This document shows positions 26,854 through 36,640 of a DNA stretch of 64,000 nt, piece by piece. Each line of letters starts with the position of its first letter. Position 1 is the stretch's first letter. The position numbers and the translations under genes are program-made. Source of the DNA: CAYJMQ01 sp964392415 (GTDB lineage: Bacteria > Bdellovibrionota > JACOXK01 > 2-02-FULL-40-11); contig CAYMPL010000002.1 in the NCBI GenBank assembly GCA_964392415.1, forward strand, positions 1 through 64,000. Direction: 5' to 3'. Under the pieces are notes generated by a model. It was not told where the DNA came from. It did no database searches and was given only the letters and a program-made list of their open reading frames with translations.

Positions 26854-26882
26854 TTGACATGATATTTTAGTCATACTACGTT
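26854..26882 (+). promoter_or_regulatory. Probable glnA promoter
   Basis: A perfect TTGACA (26854-26859) and TACGTT (26877-26882) are 17 nt apart; the -10 is weak and CATACT at 26872 is too close. The transcript would carry a leader of about 60 nt that contains a dispersed hairpin unit (26899-26930) before the AGGAG ribosome site at 26938-26942. Confidence 0.45.
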
Positions 26883-26898
26883 AGGGCTAATTTGTAGG

Positions 26899-26930
26899 AG
26901 ATTCTTCGGTGCTTCGCACCTCAGAATGAC
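26899..26930 (-). repeat. Dispersed GA-step hairpin unit 2, in the glnA leader
   Basis: Read on the minus strand: GTC-ATTCT-GA-GGTGC-GAA-GCACC-GA-AGAAT-CT. Outer stem ATTCT/AGAAT, inner stem GGTGC/GCACC (5 bp), loop GAA. It sits between the promoter and the ribosome site of glnA, so the hairpin would be part of that mRNA leader. Confidence 0.85.
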
Positions 26931-26951
26931 ATAACTTAGGAGAAGACAAAA

Positions 26952-28280
26952 ATGGCAACGACAAAAAATGAGTTATTAAGGATAATGAAGCAGGAAAATG
27001 TCCGTTTTTTGAGGCTTCAGTTTACAGATATCATGGGGATTATTAAGAATGTGGAGGTCCCAGAGCGCCAATTTGAAAAAGCGCTGAATAATGAAATCCT
27101 CTTCGATGGATCATCTATTGATGGTTTTTCGCGTATCGAAGAATCGGATATGCTCCTTCACCCCGACCTTGACACCTTCCGAATCTTCCCCTGGGCTGAA
27201 AAAGGGGGGAAGGTCGCCCGCCTCATTTGTGACGTCTATAATCCAGATCATACGTCATTTGCCGGCTGTCCCCGTCTGGCGCTTAAAAAAGTGGTCGAGG
27301 AGGCTAAGGATCTTGGGTACACAATGGCAGTTGGTCCCGAAGCGGAGTTTTTCCTTTTCCAACGGGATGAAAAAGATGCCGTAACGCCAACAACACATGA
27401 TGCCGGGGGCTATTTCGATCTTACGCCTATTGATCGAGGGGAGGATACCCGAAGAGAGATCGTAAATTCCCTCGAAGCAATGGGATTTGAAGTTGAAGCT
27501 GCGCATCATGAAGTGGCACACGGTCAGCATGAAATCGATTTTAAATATTCAGATCCGATTACCACTGCAGATAACGTCAGTACGTTTCGTCTGGTGGTAA
27601 GAAAAATCGCTCTGGATCATGGGCTTCACGCGACCTTTATGCCAAAGCCTTTATACGGGATCAATGGCTCGGGGATGCACTGTCATCAATCGCTCTTTAG
27701 AGACGGGAGAAACGCTTTCTTCGATGAAGCCTCTGAATATCAGCTGAGTAAAACGGCCCTTCATTATATAGGAGGACTTCTGACACACGCAAAGGGGTTT
27801 ACCGCTGTTACAAATCCCCTTATCAATTCTTATAAGAGGCTTGTTCCTGGCTATGAAGCGCCAACTCATATTGCATGGTCGCTCAGAAACAGAAGCCCGC
27901 TCATCCGGATTCCTGCCAAACGGGGAGAGAGCACACGTTGTGAGCTTCGGATGCCCGATCCCTCTTGCAATCCCTATCTTGCATTTGCAGTCATGCTCAA
28001 GTCAGGACTGGATGGAATGAAGCATGAAGTGGATCCTGGGCATCCTGTCAATCAAAATATCTACAAAATCAGCCAGCGTGAAAGGGCAAGGCTTAAAATT
28101 GACAGTCTGCCTGGTGACCTGAATGAGGCTCTGAAAGCCCTTTCTAAGGATGAAGTAGTTAAAGAAGCGCTCGGGGAGCACATTTATGAACGGTTTGCAG
28201 AATCCAAAAAGAAAATGTGGCACGACTATAGCGCGCAGGTTCACCCTTGGGAACTGGAGCAATACCTTTCAACTTATTAA
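26952..28280 (+). CDS. glnA: Glutamine synthetase type I, alpha form
   Basis: A 442-aa GS-I with FTDIMGIIKNVEVP, DGSSIDGFSRIEESDM, MAVGPEAEFFLF and GINGSGMHCHQSLF motifs that form the glutamate and ATP sites. The short length and absence of the tyrosine-bearing adenylylation loop put it in the alpha group, which is feedback-inhibited rather than adenylylated. It appears monocistronic: own promoter before it and a new strong promoter after it. Confidence 0.95.
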   Translation: MATTKNELLRIMKQENVRFLRLQFTDIMGIIKNVEVPERQFEKALNNEILFDGSSIDGFSRIEESDMLLHPDLDTFRIFPWAEKGGKVARLICDVYNPDHTSFAGCPRLALKKVVEEAKDLGYTMAVGPEAEFFLFQRDEKDAVTPTTHDAGGYFDLTPIDRGEDTRREIVNSLEAMGFEVEAAHHEVAHGQHEIDFKYSDPITTADNVSTFRLVVRKIALDHGLHATFMPKPLYGINGSGMHCHQSLFRDGRNAFFDEASEYQLSKTALHYIGGLLTHAKGFTAVTNPLINSYKRLVPGYEAPTHIAWSLRNRSPLIRIPAKRGESTRCELRMPDPSCNPYLAFAVMLKSGLDGMKHEVDPGHPVNQNIYKISQRERARLKIDSLPGDLNEALKALSKDEVVKEALGEHIYERFAESKKKMWHDYSAQVHPWELEQYLSTY

Positions 28281-28298
28281 AATAACGTTGTTTTTTTG

Positions 28299-28327
28299 TT
28301 GACACGTTTTTTTTGATTTGCCATACT
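28299..28327 (+). promoter_or_regulatory. Strong promoter of the porin gene
   Basis: TTGACA (28299-28304), exactly 17 nt, and CATACT (28322-28327). The mRNA leader would be about 120 nt, unusually long for this window, and I see no defined riboswitch in it. Confidence 0.65.
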
Positions 28328-28455
28328 TCTATTCAAGCGTAAGGTGTCGTTTGTAAAGTCTGAGTGATCCTACAATACATTACGCGCAAATTTTTTTGCT
28401 GAATTTTATTTAATGATGCAGTCTTCTGACGAAAAAAGGTAACAAGGGGGAAATT

Positions 28456-30276
28456 ATGAAACAACTTACTCTATTTTTTGTAGCTGTATTGATGGTGCTC
28501 TGGGGAGTCCAAAGCAGAGCTGCAGTGAAATGGGATTTGGGGGTTGAGGTCAAGCAGGATTTTAATATCCAGCGTGGATTTGATCTCAACGATGACAGAA
28601 ATAACCCGATTGCGACACGGGGATCTTATGGGTCGGGAGCAAATGCGGGGGGTGCAGCAGACATATTTGGTCTTGGCTCGGGCGAGAAGGCGCATTGGCT
28701 GGAGACACTGATCGCTTTAAATGGGACTGCGACCATTGCGGGGCTCGGTGGGAATGATGTCATTTTCTTTGCGCGCCTCGTGAGTCAGTTCGATTGGCTC
28801 GGCGCGCAGACCACAAATCCTGCCCAGACATCGATGCCTGGCACCCATTCGAACCCTGCTGGGGCATTTCCAACCTTTAGTATGGCGACAGGGACAAACC
28901 CCTTCAGCCTTATGTTGAACCAAGCCTATATGAAGTTTGTTGAATTTAATGGCTGGCCGATCGATTTTACGATCGGAAGGCAAAATATCTGGCTCGGGAA
29001 AGGGTTTATTGTTGGCAGTAGGCTTCTTGGCGGGGGACCAACCATTTATGCTGGCGGGATAACACCCTCTGGATCGCGTGACCCAGGGACGAATCCAGTT
29101 ACGATTGGAGGACAAGATGGGCAGAATAACTGGCCAAATGCCGGAAATCTTCCACTTGGCACGCAGGGGGGGACATTGCATGCCCCGCAGCATAGCGATT
29201 TTGTCGGCTTTGACGCCCTTCGCGCAGACGTCAGATGGAAGGAATGGTATCTGAACGGCGGATGGGCTTTGGTGTCAGGAGCACTCACAGAGAGTGTCAA
29301 TGGCGCGGCCAACGGTCGAATCACACGGCGGAATGTGGGGACCAATAGAGATGACGAATGGTTTACCTTTGCCAACGTAGGCTACAACAGTCCCTCTGGT
29401 TCAAAATATCGCTGGAATGCTGAAGGGTATATTGTGAATAATATCGACAATGAGCCTAGAGAAGATCGCGACGATCGTGATTCTGCTCTAAACATCGATT
29501 TTGAACAAGATATGAGAGACAGGGTGACGACGTTCGGTCTCAGAGGGGACATCGATTACAAGAATGTGCTCAAGGTTGAGAACATCGGTCTCTATGTCGA
29601 AGGGGCCTATCAACGGGGTCGGCTCGGCGCCAATCCTTCTGATACAACGGAAGGGGGAGCTCGGGATGCAAGAGAGAGAGAGGCTTTTGGAGCCAATGCG
29701 GGGGTCGATGTGTCGTTCAAACATAAATGGAGTCCCTGGGCAGGGGCTGAATATGTCTATTTCAGTGGACCTAAAGACGGCGAGATTGAATCTGACGATG
29801 GTGTCGCGCAAGTTACATCTGGAACGCTCTGGAGATCATGGGATCCAGTCTTTAGAGGAAAATCGTGGACGCTTATTATGGATACGCTCGATGCGATCTA
29901 TCTTACCGACAGGTCTGGTCCAGATCATGCGGGGCAGGTCACGAACTCAGGAAAGATTGATGCTGCGTTCACAAATAGGCACATTGCGTTAGCAAAGGGG
30001 GGCGCAGATTTCACCAATAAATTGGGGGTGACCGGCACCTTTGCATGGGCTATGGCTGTCGAAAATCCCTTTCCGATAGCTAATGACAGGGTATTTGGTT
30101 ATGAAATCGATCTTCATGCCAAATATAAGATGACAAAGTCAATTCTTGGGACATTGTCTGGCGGCTTCTTCTCTCCAGGTGGATATTATGAAATGCCAGA
30201 AGTTGTCTTTAGCCGGGACAAGGATGAGATTAATGCCTGGACGGTTCAGGCGGGGATTAAGATCGATTTGATTTAA
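28456..30276 (+). CDS. Outer-membrane porin, alginate-export-like beta barrel
   Basis: A 606-aa protein with a signal peptide (cleavage near SRA-AVKWDLG) and a long series of alternating aromatic/polar strands such as FTIGRQNIWLGKGFIVGSR and WKEWYLNGGWAL, as in AlgE-like export porins. The C-terminus WTVQAGIKIDLI is a final strand. AAGGGGG lies 6 nt before the ATG. Strong promoter and long leader suggest an abundant protein. Substrate unknown; the asparagine/glycine-rich loops (about residues 195-240) are long. Confidence 0.75.
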   Translation: MKQLTLFFVAVLMVLWGVQSRAAVKWDLGVEVKQDFNIQRGFDLNDDRNNPIATRGSYGSGANAGGAADIFGLGSGEKAHWLETLIALNGTATIAGLGGNDVIFFARLVSQFDWLGAQTTNPAQTSMPGTHSNPAGAFPTFSMATGTNPFSLMLNQAYMKFVEFNGWPIDFTIGRQNIWLGKGFIVGSRLLGGGPTIYAGGITPSGSRDPGTNPVTIGGQDGQNNWPNAGNLPLGTQGGTLHAPQHSDFVGFDALRADVRWKEWYLNGGWALVSGALTESVNGAANGRITRRNVGTNRDDEWFTFANVGYNSPSGSKYRWNAEGYIVNNIDNEPREDRDDRDSALNIDFEQDMRDRVTTFGLRGDIDYKNVLKVENIGLYVEGAYQRGRLGANPSDTTEGGARDAREREAFGANAGVDVSFKHKWSPWAGAEYVYFSGPKDGEIESDDGVAQVTSGTLWRSWDPVFRGKSWTLIMDTLDAIYLTDRSGPDHAGQVTNSGKIDAAFTNRHIALAKGGADFTNKLGVTGTFAWAMAVENPFPIANDRVFGYEIDLHAKYKMTKSILGTLSGGFFSPGGYYEMPEVVFSRDKDEINAWTVQAGIKIDLI

Positions 30277-30278
30277 GT

Positions 30279-30361
30279 AAAAATAAGGGGGGCGATATCT
30301 TCCCTTCGTGTGCTGCAGCGTAGCTGAGGCGCACTCCGGGAAATATCGTCCCCTTATTTTT
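30279..30361. terminator. Bidirectional terminator between the porin and lspA
   Basis: Two long arms pair around the centre: AAAATAAGGGG with CCCCTTATTTT outside and CGATAT with ATATCG inside, with a nested GTGTGC/GCGCAC hairpin in the middle. A runs precede and T runs follow, so it can stop transcription from both the porin (plus) and lspA (minus). Confidence 0.75.
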
Positions 30362-30374
30362 CCACCATCTTCTC

Positions 30375-30854
30375 TCAGCGCTTATCAACTAAAGTATAGA
30401 ATATAAGCAGTGCAACCCCTATGACTATCGCCATATCGGCGATATTGAAGGCTGGCCAGTGATATTTATTAAACCAATGCAGATCGACAAAGTCGACGAC
30501 ATATCCGAATCTTACCCGGTCAATAAAATTTCCAATGGCCCCTCCCAGAATTAAAGAGAGGGAGGTGATCATTAAAAGCTCTGTTTCTTTCGTCTTTTTA
30601 AAAATAAGAATGATGACGGTTAAAGCTACCAAAGGGATGATAATAAAAAAGGGGACACGAAAACTTTCTGGAGCCTTCGAGAGTAATCCAAAGGCAGCTC
30701 CGGTATTTCGGACATAAGTGAAATTAAAGAAATTGGGGACGATTTCCATAGCCTGGTGCAGTTCAAGCAGGCCTGTCATGAGAAGTTTTGTGATTTGATC
30801 CAGCACAACCGTAAAGCCAGCCAGTGAAATCAATAGAATATATTTGCTTTTCAT
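30375..30854 (-). CDS. lspA: Lipoprotein signal peptidase II
   Basis: A 159-aa membrane aspartyl protease that cleaves prolipoproteins. The two catalytic Asp motifs are GGAIGNFIDRV and FNIADMAI, and NTGAAFGLL near residue 51 is also conserved. ATG 30854 is used; TTG 30857 is also in frame. It follows ileS on the same strand, the usual order, but here the pair is separated by a double hairpin-repeat locus of about 130 nt. Confidence 0.96.
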   Translation of the reverse strand: MKSKYILLISLAGFTVVLDQITKLLMTGLLELHQAMEIVPNFFNFTYVRNTGAAFGLLSKAPESFRVPFFIIIPLVALTVIILIFKKTKETELLMITSLSLILGGAIGNFIDRVRFGYVVDFVDLHWFNKYHWPAFNIADMAIVIGVALLIFYTLVDKR

Positions 30855-30915
30855 CAACTAAGACCAGTATAGGGCAGAAAACCCAATCAATTCAAGTAAT
30901 AGTTGCAAGCCATGT

Positions 30916-30945
30916 GTCATCCTGAGCCCGAAGGGCGAAGGATCT
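30916..30945 (+). repeat. Dispersed GA-step hairpin unit 3a
   Basis: GTC-ATCCT-GA-GCCC-GAA-GGGC-GA-AGGAT-CT. Outer stem ATCCT/AGGAT, inner stem GCCC/GGGC, loop GAA. It is placed head-to-head with unit 3b, 7 nt away, between ileS and lspA. Confidence 0.88.
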
Positions 30946-30952
30946 TCGTCAG

Positions 30953-30982
30953 AGATTCCTCACGCTTCGCGTTCGGAATGAC
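30953..30982 (-). repeat. Dispersed GA-step hairpin unit 3b
   Basis: On the minus strand: GTC-ATTCC-GA-ACGC-GAA-GCGT-GA-GGAAT-CT. It differs from its neighbour 3a in both stems, yet every change keeps the pairing. A T run follows on the plus strand. Confidence 0.88.
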
Positions 30983-30988
30983 ATTTTT

Positions 30989-33772
30989 TTACACCTTCTC
31001 AGCTAATACCCTCTTACACTTCTCGCAAATCGGTTGGTTCTCTGTCACGCTCGAATTCCATATCCAGCAACGCTGACACTTCTGTCCATCAGCGGGAGCT
31101 ACCTCCACTTTTAACTCTCCAGAGTCAACAGCGATCTTATTTACTTGCGACACAATAAATAGCTGACTCAAATCTGTCATTGTGCTGTCGGTGATTTTCC
31201 TCCACTCTGATGGCAGATGGAGGATTACCTTCGCCTCCAACGCGTTTCCGATGGTTTTTTTTGCGCGCGCCTCTTCGAGCGCTTTTGAAACCAGTTGCCT
31301 GAGTTCCAGCAGCTTCTCCCAGCGTTTTTCAAGATTTGAATTCAGATATTCTTTTTTAATCTCTGGCAGATCTGCCAGGTGAACCGATTTTTCCCTCCTC
31401 CCCGGTATCTGTTGGTAGACTTCCTCAGCCGTAAAGGGGAGGATCGGCGCCATCCATTGTGTCATTGAAAGAAGAATTTCATGCAGCGCCGTTTGTGCCG
31501 ATCTTCTTTCTTTGCTCTTTTCGGCATAGGTGTAAAGACGATCTTTTAGAATATCGAGATAAAATGCGCTGAGATCGATAACGCAATAGTTGTTAAGGGC
31601 ATGGAAAAAACCATGAAACTCATATTGTTCATACCCCTTTTTTGCTTTTTCAATGAATCGCTGAAGTTTTAAGAGTGCATACTGGTCGATTTCAAAAAGC
31701 TCCGTGTAAGGCACTGCGTCTCTTTTGGGATTAAAATCCGAAATATTTCCCAAAATATGACGACAGGTATTCCTGATTTTTCGGTAAACTTCCGAGCAGC
31801 GCTTAATGAGGTCGTCGGAACAGTGGATATCATATTGATAATTTTCCGATGCTACCCAAAGCCGAAGGATCTCAGCCCCATGCTGTGAAATGACTTTTTC
31901 TGGTTCCACGACATTGCCGAGCGACTTTGACATTTTTCGTCCTTCAGAATCAACGACAAATCCGTGCGTCAGCACGGCTTTGTAAGGGGCTATCTCTCGC
32001 GTAGCCGTTGAAATCAGCAGTGAAGTATGAAACCACCCTCTGTGCTGGTCGCTCCCTTCCAAATATAGATCTGCCGGACAGGACAGATTCTTTCTTTTTT
32101 CTAAAACTGCCGCAAAGCTGCAGCCTGAGTCAAACCAGACATCTAAAATATCTTTTTCTTTTTCGAATTCTTTCCCGCCGCATTTGGGGCATTTTGTTTT
32201 TGAAGAGATCAAATCCTCAACGGGTGTCGTAAACCAATAATCACCCCCTTTTTTTTCGAAGGCTTTAGCCACCATTCGCATAAAAGTCGCATCGTTGTAA
32301 GGGGAACGACATTTCTGACAATAGAGTACAGGAATGGGAACCCCCCACATTCTTTGCCTTGAAAGACACCAGTCAGGGCGAGTTTCCATCATTCCCTGAA
32401 TTCTTTTTTTCCCCCACGAAGGGATCCACTCAACGCGATCAATCCAATCCAGCGCTTTTTTGCGAAGCCCCCCCTCATCCATCATGACGAACCATTGTTC
32501 TGTCGCACGAAAAATCACCGGTTTTTTGCAGCGCCAGCAATGCGGATATGAATGTCGGACAGTTCCTTCTTTGAGAAGCAGACCGGCGTTGTTCAGTTTT
32601 TCAGTGATCATCGGATTGGCTTCAAATACAAGCCGCCCCTCCCATTCAGCCCCCCCATCTGGAAGATCAGAAGTGAATCGTCCACGATGATCTACGGGGG
32701 AATAAATCTCAAGATGATGTTTGAGCCCTAAGAAATAATCATCTTCCCCGTGCCCGGGGGCGATATGGACGCAGCCTGTTCCATCTTCTGTCGTCACGAA
32801 GTCGGCAGTGATGATCGGTGATTCTCTGGAAAAGAAAGGATGGCGGTAATGCAGTTCCGTTAAATCCTTTGGTTTAAAGCGGGAAATGACTCTAGATTGT
32901 GCCAATCCACACTCCCTCTGCACGGCATCCATAAGGGCTTCGGCTAAAATTAGAATTTCATTTCCGATGTCAACAGCCAGATATGTAAATTCTGGATGCA
33001 GCGCGACTGCCTGGTTGGCGGGGAGAGTCCACGGTGTGGTTGTCCAGATGAGAACATAGATTTTTTTATTTGCCAGTTCAGGACTGGATGAAGAAAGTTT
33101 TTTTGATGATTCTTCAGAGAGTGGAAATTTTACGTAAATTGACGGGGATGTTTTTTCCTCATACTCAATTTCCGCTTCAGCGAGGGCAGTCTGACACGAT
33201 GCGCACCAATGAATTGCTTTTTTCGCGCGAAAAAGGAGCCCTTTTTCCGAGAGTGCGGCAAGCTCTTTCACGATATCCGCTTCATATTGAAAGTCCATCG
33301 TCAAATAAGGGCTTTGCCATTCCCCCAAAATACCAAGGCGCTTGAATTGTTCACGCTGGATAGCGATGAATTTTTCCGCATGCTCACGGCAGAGCTTTCG
33401 GATTTCGATTGGGAGATTTGGGGGTGAAGCGGCGTGTGTCTCCGCTTTTTTGAGAGCCTGGAGTTCAATCGGGAGTCCATGGCAGTCCCATCCCGGGACA
33501 TACGCGCACAAATAGCCCGACATGTTTTTATATTTGATGACAAAATCTTTTAAAATTTTGTTGAGAGCCGTTCCGATGTGAATCGGGGAATTGGCGTAGG
33601 GGGGGCCGTCATGAAGAATAAATCGGTTTTTGCCTTTGTTTTTTTTGATAATTTTTTCGTAGAGTTTCCCTTTCTCCCATTTTTTTAAAATCTCCGGTTC
33701 TTGAATCGAAAGATTCGCCTTCATTGGGAAAGGGGTATTTGGAAGATTGAGTGTTGTTTTATAGTCTTTCAT
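30989..33772 (-). CDS. ileS: Isoleucyl-tRNA synthetase
   Basis: A 927-aa class I synthetase. The HIGH-like motif is PPYANSPIHIGTALNK near residues 57-72, the KMSKS motif is DSEGRKMSKSLGNVVEPE near 605, and the C-terminal zinc finger is CQRCWIWN with CEKCKRVL. GTG 33775 immediately precedes the ATG 33772 chosen. It lies 9-12 nt after the TPR protein gene. Confidence 0.97.
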   Translation of the reverse strand: MKDYKTTLNLPNTPFPMKANLSIQEPEILKKWEKGKLYEKIIKKNKGKNRFILHDGPPYANSPIHIGTALNKILKDFVIKYKNMSGYLCAYVPGWDCHGLPIELQALKKAETHAASPPNLPIEIRKLCREHAEKFIAIQREQFKRLGILGEWQSPYLTMDFQYEADIVKELAALSEKGLLFRAKKAIHWCASCQTALAEAEIEYEEKTSPSIYVKFPLSEESSKKLSSSSPELANKKIYVLIWTTTPWTLPANQAVALHPEFTYLAVDIGNEILILAEALMDAVQRECGLAQSRVISRFKPKDLTELHYRHPFFSRESPIITADFVTTEDGTGCVHIAPGHGEDDYFLGLKHHLEIYSPVDHRGRFTSDLPDGGAEWEGRLVFEANPMITEKLNNAGLLLKEGTVRHSYPHCWRCKKPVIFRATEQWFVMMDEGGLRKKALDWIDRVEWIPSWGKKRIQGMMETRPDWCLSRQRMWGVPIPVLYCQKCRSPYNDATFMRMVAKAFEKKGGDYWFTTPVEDLISSKTKCPKCGGKEFEKEKDILDVWFDSGCSFAAVLEKRKNLSCPADLYLEGSDQHRGWFHTSLLISTATREIAPYKAVLTHGFVVDSEGRKMSKSLGNVVEPEKVISQHGAEILRLWVASENYQYDIHCSDDLIKRCSEVYRKIRNTCRHILGNISDFNPKRDAVPYTELFEIDQYALLKLQRFIEKAKKGYEQYEFHGFFHALNNYCVIDLSAFYLDILKDRLYTYAEKSKERRSAQTALHEILLSMTQWMAPILPFTAEEVYQQIPGRREKSVHLADLPEIKKEYLNSNLEKRWEKLLELRQLVSKALEEARAKKTIGNALEAKVILHLPSEWRKITDSTMTDLSQLFIVSQVNKIAVDSGELKVEVAPADGQKCQRCWIWNSSVTENQPICEKCKRVLAEKV

Positions 33773-33784
33773 CACGTTTGAATA

Positions 33785-34282
33785 TCAATCGATATCGTCC
33801 CAGTCAATCTCCGGGTCAAATTCCCTCGCCTTTTTCAGATGGAAATTCATTTGTTTGGAAAGTCCCAGCGCTCTGTAGTTGAACGCGGAAAGCAGGTGGC
33901 TTTGGGCTTTCCAAAAAGGGAATTTTGTCGAGTATTGGCGCGTTTTTTCAAGAAGACCGAGCGATTCCCGATGTTCATTGCGATCGCTGTGGATTTTTGC
34001 AAGAAAATAATAGGCGAACGGATTGATGGGGTCGATACTTAAGGCTTTATTGAGACTTTCCATTGCGATTGCTTTGTTTCCTTCGCCGATCTGCCCGCGT
34101 CCTTTTTCTGTCAGCCTCAGAGAAGCGAGGGTATGCTTCGGGGGATCATTTTTGTAAAAATCTATCAGGGGATCGTGAATGGTTCTTTTCCCTTTAAACA
34201 AGGCACAATGGTTTAGAGTCAAAAATAGGGAGAGTGAGAAAAGCAGGAGCGCCCTCCGCAGGAGCGTCGTTTTAAGGGTCAT
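33785..34282 (-). CDS. TPR-containing secreted or lipid-anchored protein
   Basis: A 165-aa protein with an N-terminal hydrophobic segment ending in LTLNHCALF; the Cys could be a lipoprotein anchor but the residues before it do not fit the lipobox well. It is followed by at least two tetratricopeptide-like helices pairs: GNKAIAMESLNKALSIDPINPFAYYFLAKI near residues 67-96 and the region up to LKKAREFDPEID. Such proteins scaffold envelope complexes. The start overlaps the PBP gene stop by 4 nt, suggesting a role with the peptidoglycan synthase. Confidence 0.7.
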   Translation of the reverse strand: MTLKTTLLRRALLLFSLSLFLTLNHCALFKGKRTIHDPLIDFYKNDPPKHTLASLRLTEKGRGQIGEGNKAIAMESLNKALSIDPINPFAYYFLAKIHSDRNEHRESLGLLEKTRQYSTKFPFWKAQSHLLSAFNYRALGLSKQMNFHLKKAREFDPEIDWDDID

Positions 34283-36624
34283 CTCTTTATCGGAACCTCT
34301 TTTTTACTACTGTGTAAAGGGCAGGGCAACAAGGGTTCTGATCCTTTCACAAAGGCTTCCTCCACGATTTCAGGGCATTTTTTTACCGCCAAAAAACCAC
34401 TTTGAGGATCGATCTTTTTAAAAACAATCGTTTCCGGGACCAGAAACTGCGAAACGGGGAGCATCCGGACCGCTTTCTTCATAAAATACCCCCACATCGG
34501 CATTGCCGCCTGTGCCCCGGTGAGCCCGAGGGGCCTTTTTCGATCGAATCCCACCCATGAGACTGCCAAAAGATTTGGGGTGTAGCCTGCGAACCAGGCA
34601 TCCAGATAATCACTGGTTGTTCCTGTTTTTCCTGCGGCTGCTTGAGAAAAATTCATCATCCGAAGACCCCTGGCTGTTCCACGATCGATCGTCCCCTGCA
34701 AGGCATATGTGATGAGGTAAGAGATGTCATCCGAAATAATTTTTTTGATTTTAATCGAACGTTGTTCAAGGATCTTTCTATCAGGCGAGACGACGTGCTT
34801 GATCGAAAGAGGGGTCGACTGGGTTCCGCCGTTTGCAAGAACCGCATAAGCGGTTGCGATATCGATCATGGTTACTTCAGAGCTCCCGAGCGCGAGCGAG
34901 GGAACAAGAGGGAGTTTTGTTTTAATTCCCATTCGTTTGGCAAGGGTTGCAATCGGTTTAATGCCGATTTCTCTGGCAAGTTTGGCAGTTGGGATATTGA
35001 TAGAGTTTTCCAGCGCCTCTCTTAGAGTAACTTTTCCTTGGAAATTTTCTTCATAATTTTTTGGTTCCCAGGTTTGCCCCTCGTACTTCCATTGGAAAGG
35101 CTCGTCAATTTGCGTGTCAGAGAGTTTGTATTTTTGACCCTTTTCTTTTAAGAAAGCAGCTAAAAATACAAAGGGTTTAAAAAGAGATCCCGGCTGACGA
35201 TAGGCCTGTGTGACCCGATTGAATTGTGTTTCATTATAGTCTCGCCCGCCAACCAGGGCGCGAATGTAACCCGTTTGTGGCTGTAGGGAAATAAAAGCAG
35301 CCTGCATCGGCTCAAATTTCTCTGAAAGACCGGGGGGCGCTGTTTTCAAAGAGGGAAAAGAGGACTCTAGTCTTTTAATTGTTGTTTGAGCTGCCTCATT
35401 TGCAAATATCTGAAGGGATATATCGAGCGTTGTAAAAATTTTTAATCCCTGTGTATTAAGCGTTTTAGCTGAATAATGTTCCAGAAGTTCTTGTTTTACG
35501 AAATCGACAAAGTAAGGAGCCATGTTGGAACTGGTTGCAATCCTTCCAGGGCGAAGCTCTTCGTGGATTGCTTGAAGATACTCGGCTTTGAGAATCGTTT
35601 GAATCCCCAGCATCTTTTTAAGGACAAGATTCCTCCGCTGAAGGGCAAGCGCCCGATTTTTAAATGGCGAATAGAGACCTGGGCTTCGGACAACAGCCGC
35701 GAGTGTTGCGCATTCCGCGAGCGTCAATGCTTCCAGGGGTTTTGCGAAGTAAAATCGCGCGGCTTCGGCTACACCAAAAATTCCCGTTGGTCCCCTCTGA
35801 CCAAAATAGACTTCATTGAGGTAGGTTTCTAAAATTTCATCTTTCGAATATTTGTGTTCAATGATGACAGCCATCACAGCCTCGTTAAATTTCCGGACAA
35901 AGCTTCTTTTTTGGGTCAAAAAGAAATTTTTAACGAGCTGCTGTGTAATGGTTGACCCTCCCTGAACGATTCCGCCGGCGCGCAAATTCGAGTAAAGCGC
36001 CCGGAGTATTCCCCGGGGGTCGATTCCCCCATGAGAAAGAAATCTTTGGTCTTCGATGGCGATAATCGCGTTTCTCAAGTTTGCGGGGACTTCTGGCAAT
36101 TTAACAATGTGGCGATCTTCCCGGGTATTTTCGAAAAATTCAGTAATGAGTTCAGGCTCAATCTCTGTCAATTCGACTTCTTCAAACTCACCCTCATTTT
36201 TTTTTGCTTCTATTTTTTCGATGATTCCGTCTTCAATTTCAAAACGAACCGGAAAGCCTCTGAATTCTTTAAAGGGATAAGAAAAATCGTGGAGATAAAG
36301 GGTCCATATTTCTTTGCGCCCTTCTTCTTCAATCTCTTTCTTAAATTCACCATTTCGAATTAACTCGTCTTGTACTTCATGATATCCGAGCCGAGCTAAC
36401 TTTTCTTTAAGTCCGATGGCATCAATGGCAATCCCCGGGTAGAGCTCAAGTGAATCAGAATAGACCTTTGAGGGAAGATCCCATTTGGGGCCGGCGAATT
36501 TTTTTGCAATAATTTGATTGAGTGTCAAGGTGTAGATGATAAAAACGATAAACAAAACACCTGAAATAATGATTCCTAACCTAAAGCGCACTTGACCTGA
36601 CCTGTTTGAATTGATAAACTTCAT
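34279..36624 (-). CDS. mrcB: Bifunctional peptidoglycan synthase, PBP1b type
   Basis: A 781-aa class A penicillin-binding protein: one membrane anchor (about 15-35), a UB2H-like segment (SKVYSDSLELYPG, 52-64, to about 150), a GT51 glycosyltransferase domain with catalytic Glu in AIEDQRFLSHGG (E191), and a transpeptidase domain with S480-L-F-K483, S541-I-N543 and K666-T-G668. The UB2H-like part marks PBP1b rather than PBP1a. Its partner may be the TPR protein encoded after it. The 5' end is 16 nt from the divergent DUF507 gene. Confidence 0.94.
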   Translation of the reverse strand: MKFINSNRSGQVRFRLGIIISGVLFIVFIIYTLTLNQIIAKKFAGPKWDLPSKVYSDSLELYPGIAIDAIGLKEKLARLGYHEVQDELIRNGEFKKEIEEEGRKEIWTLYLHDFSYPFKEFRGFPVRFEIEDGIIEKIEAKKNEGEFEEVELTEIEPELITEFFENTREDRHIVKLPEVPANLRNAIIAIEDQRFLSHGGIDPRGILRALYSNLRAGGIVQGGSTITQQLVKNFFLTQKRSFVRKFNEAVMAVIIEHKYSKDEILETYLNEVYFGQRGPTGIFGVAEAARFYFAKPLEALTLAECATLAAVVRSPGLYSPFKNRALALQRRNLVLKKMLGIQTILKAEYLQAIHEELRPGRIATSSNMAPYFVDFVKQELLEHYSAKTLNTQGLKIFTTLDISLQIFANEAAQTTIKRLESSFPSLKTAPPGLSEKFEPMQAAFISLQPQTGYIRALVGGRDYNETQFNRVTQAYRQPGSLFKPFVFLAAFLKEKGQKYKLSDTQIDEPFQWKYEGQTWEPKNYEENFQGKVTLREALENSINIPTAKLAREIGIKPIATLAKRMGIKTKLPLVPSLALGSSEVTMIDIATAYAVLANGGTQSTPLSIKHVVSPDRKILEQRSIKIKKIISDDISYLITYALQGTIDRGTARGLRMMNFSQAAAGKTGTTSDYLDAWFAGYTPNLLAVSWVGFDRKRPLGLTGAQAAMPMWGYFMKKAVRMLPVSQFLVPETIVFKKIDPQSGFLAVKKCPEIVEEAFVKGSEPLLPCPLHSSKKEVPIKR

Positions 36625-36640
36625 GCATTTTAGAGGAAAA

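Noticed and set aside
30916..30982. Insertion sequence or MITE between ileS and lspA
   Set aside because: There is no transposase, no target-site duplication I can see, and each half is a complete copy of the dispersed hairpin unit, so it is listed as repeats instead.
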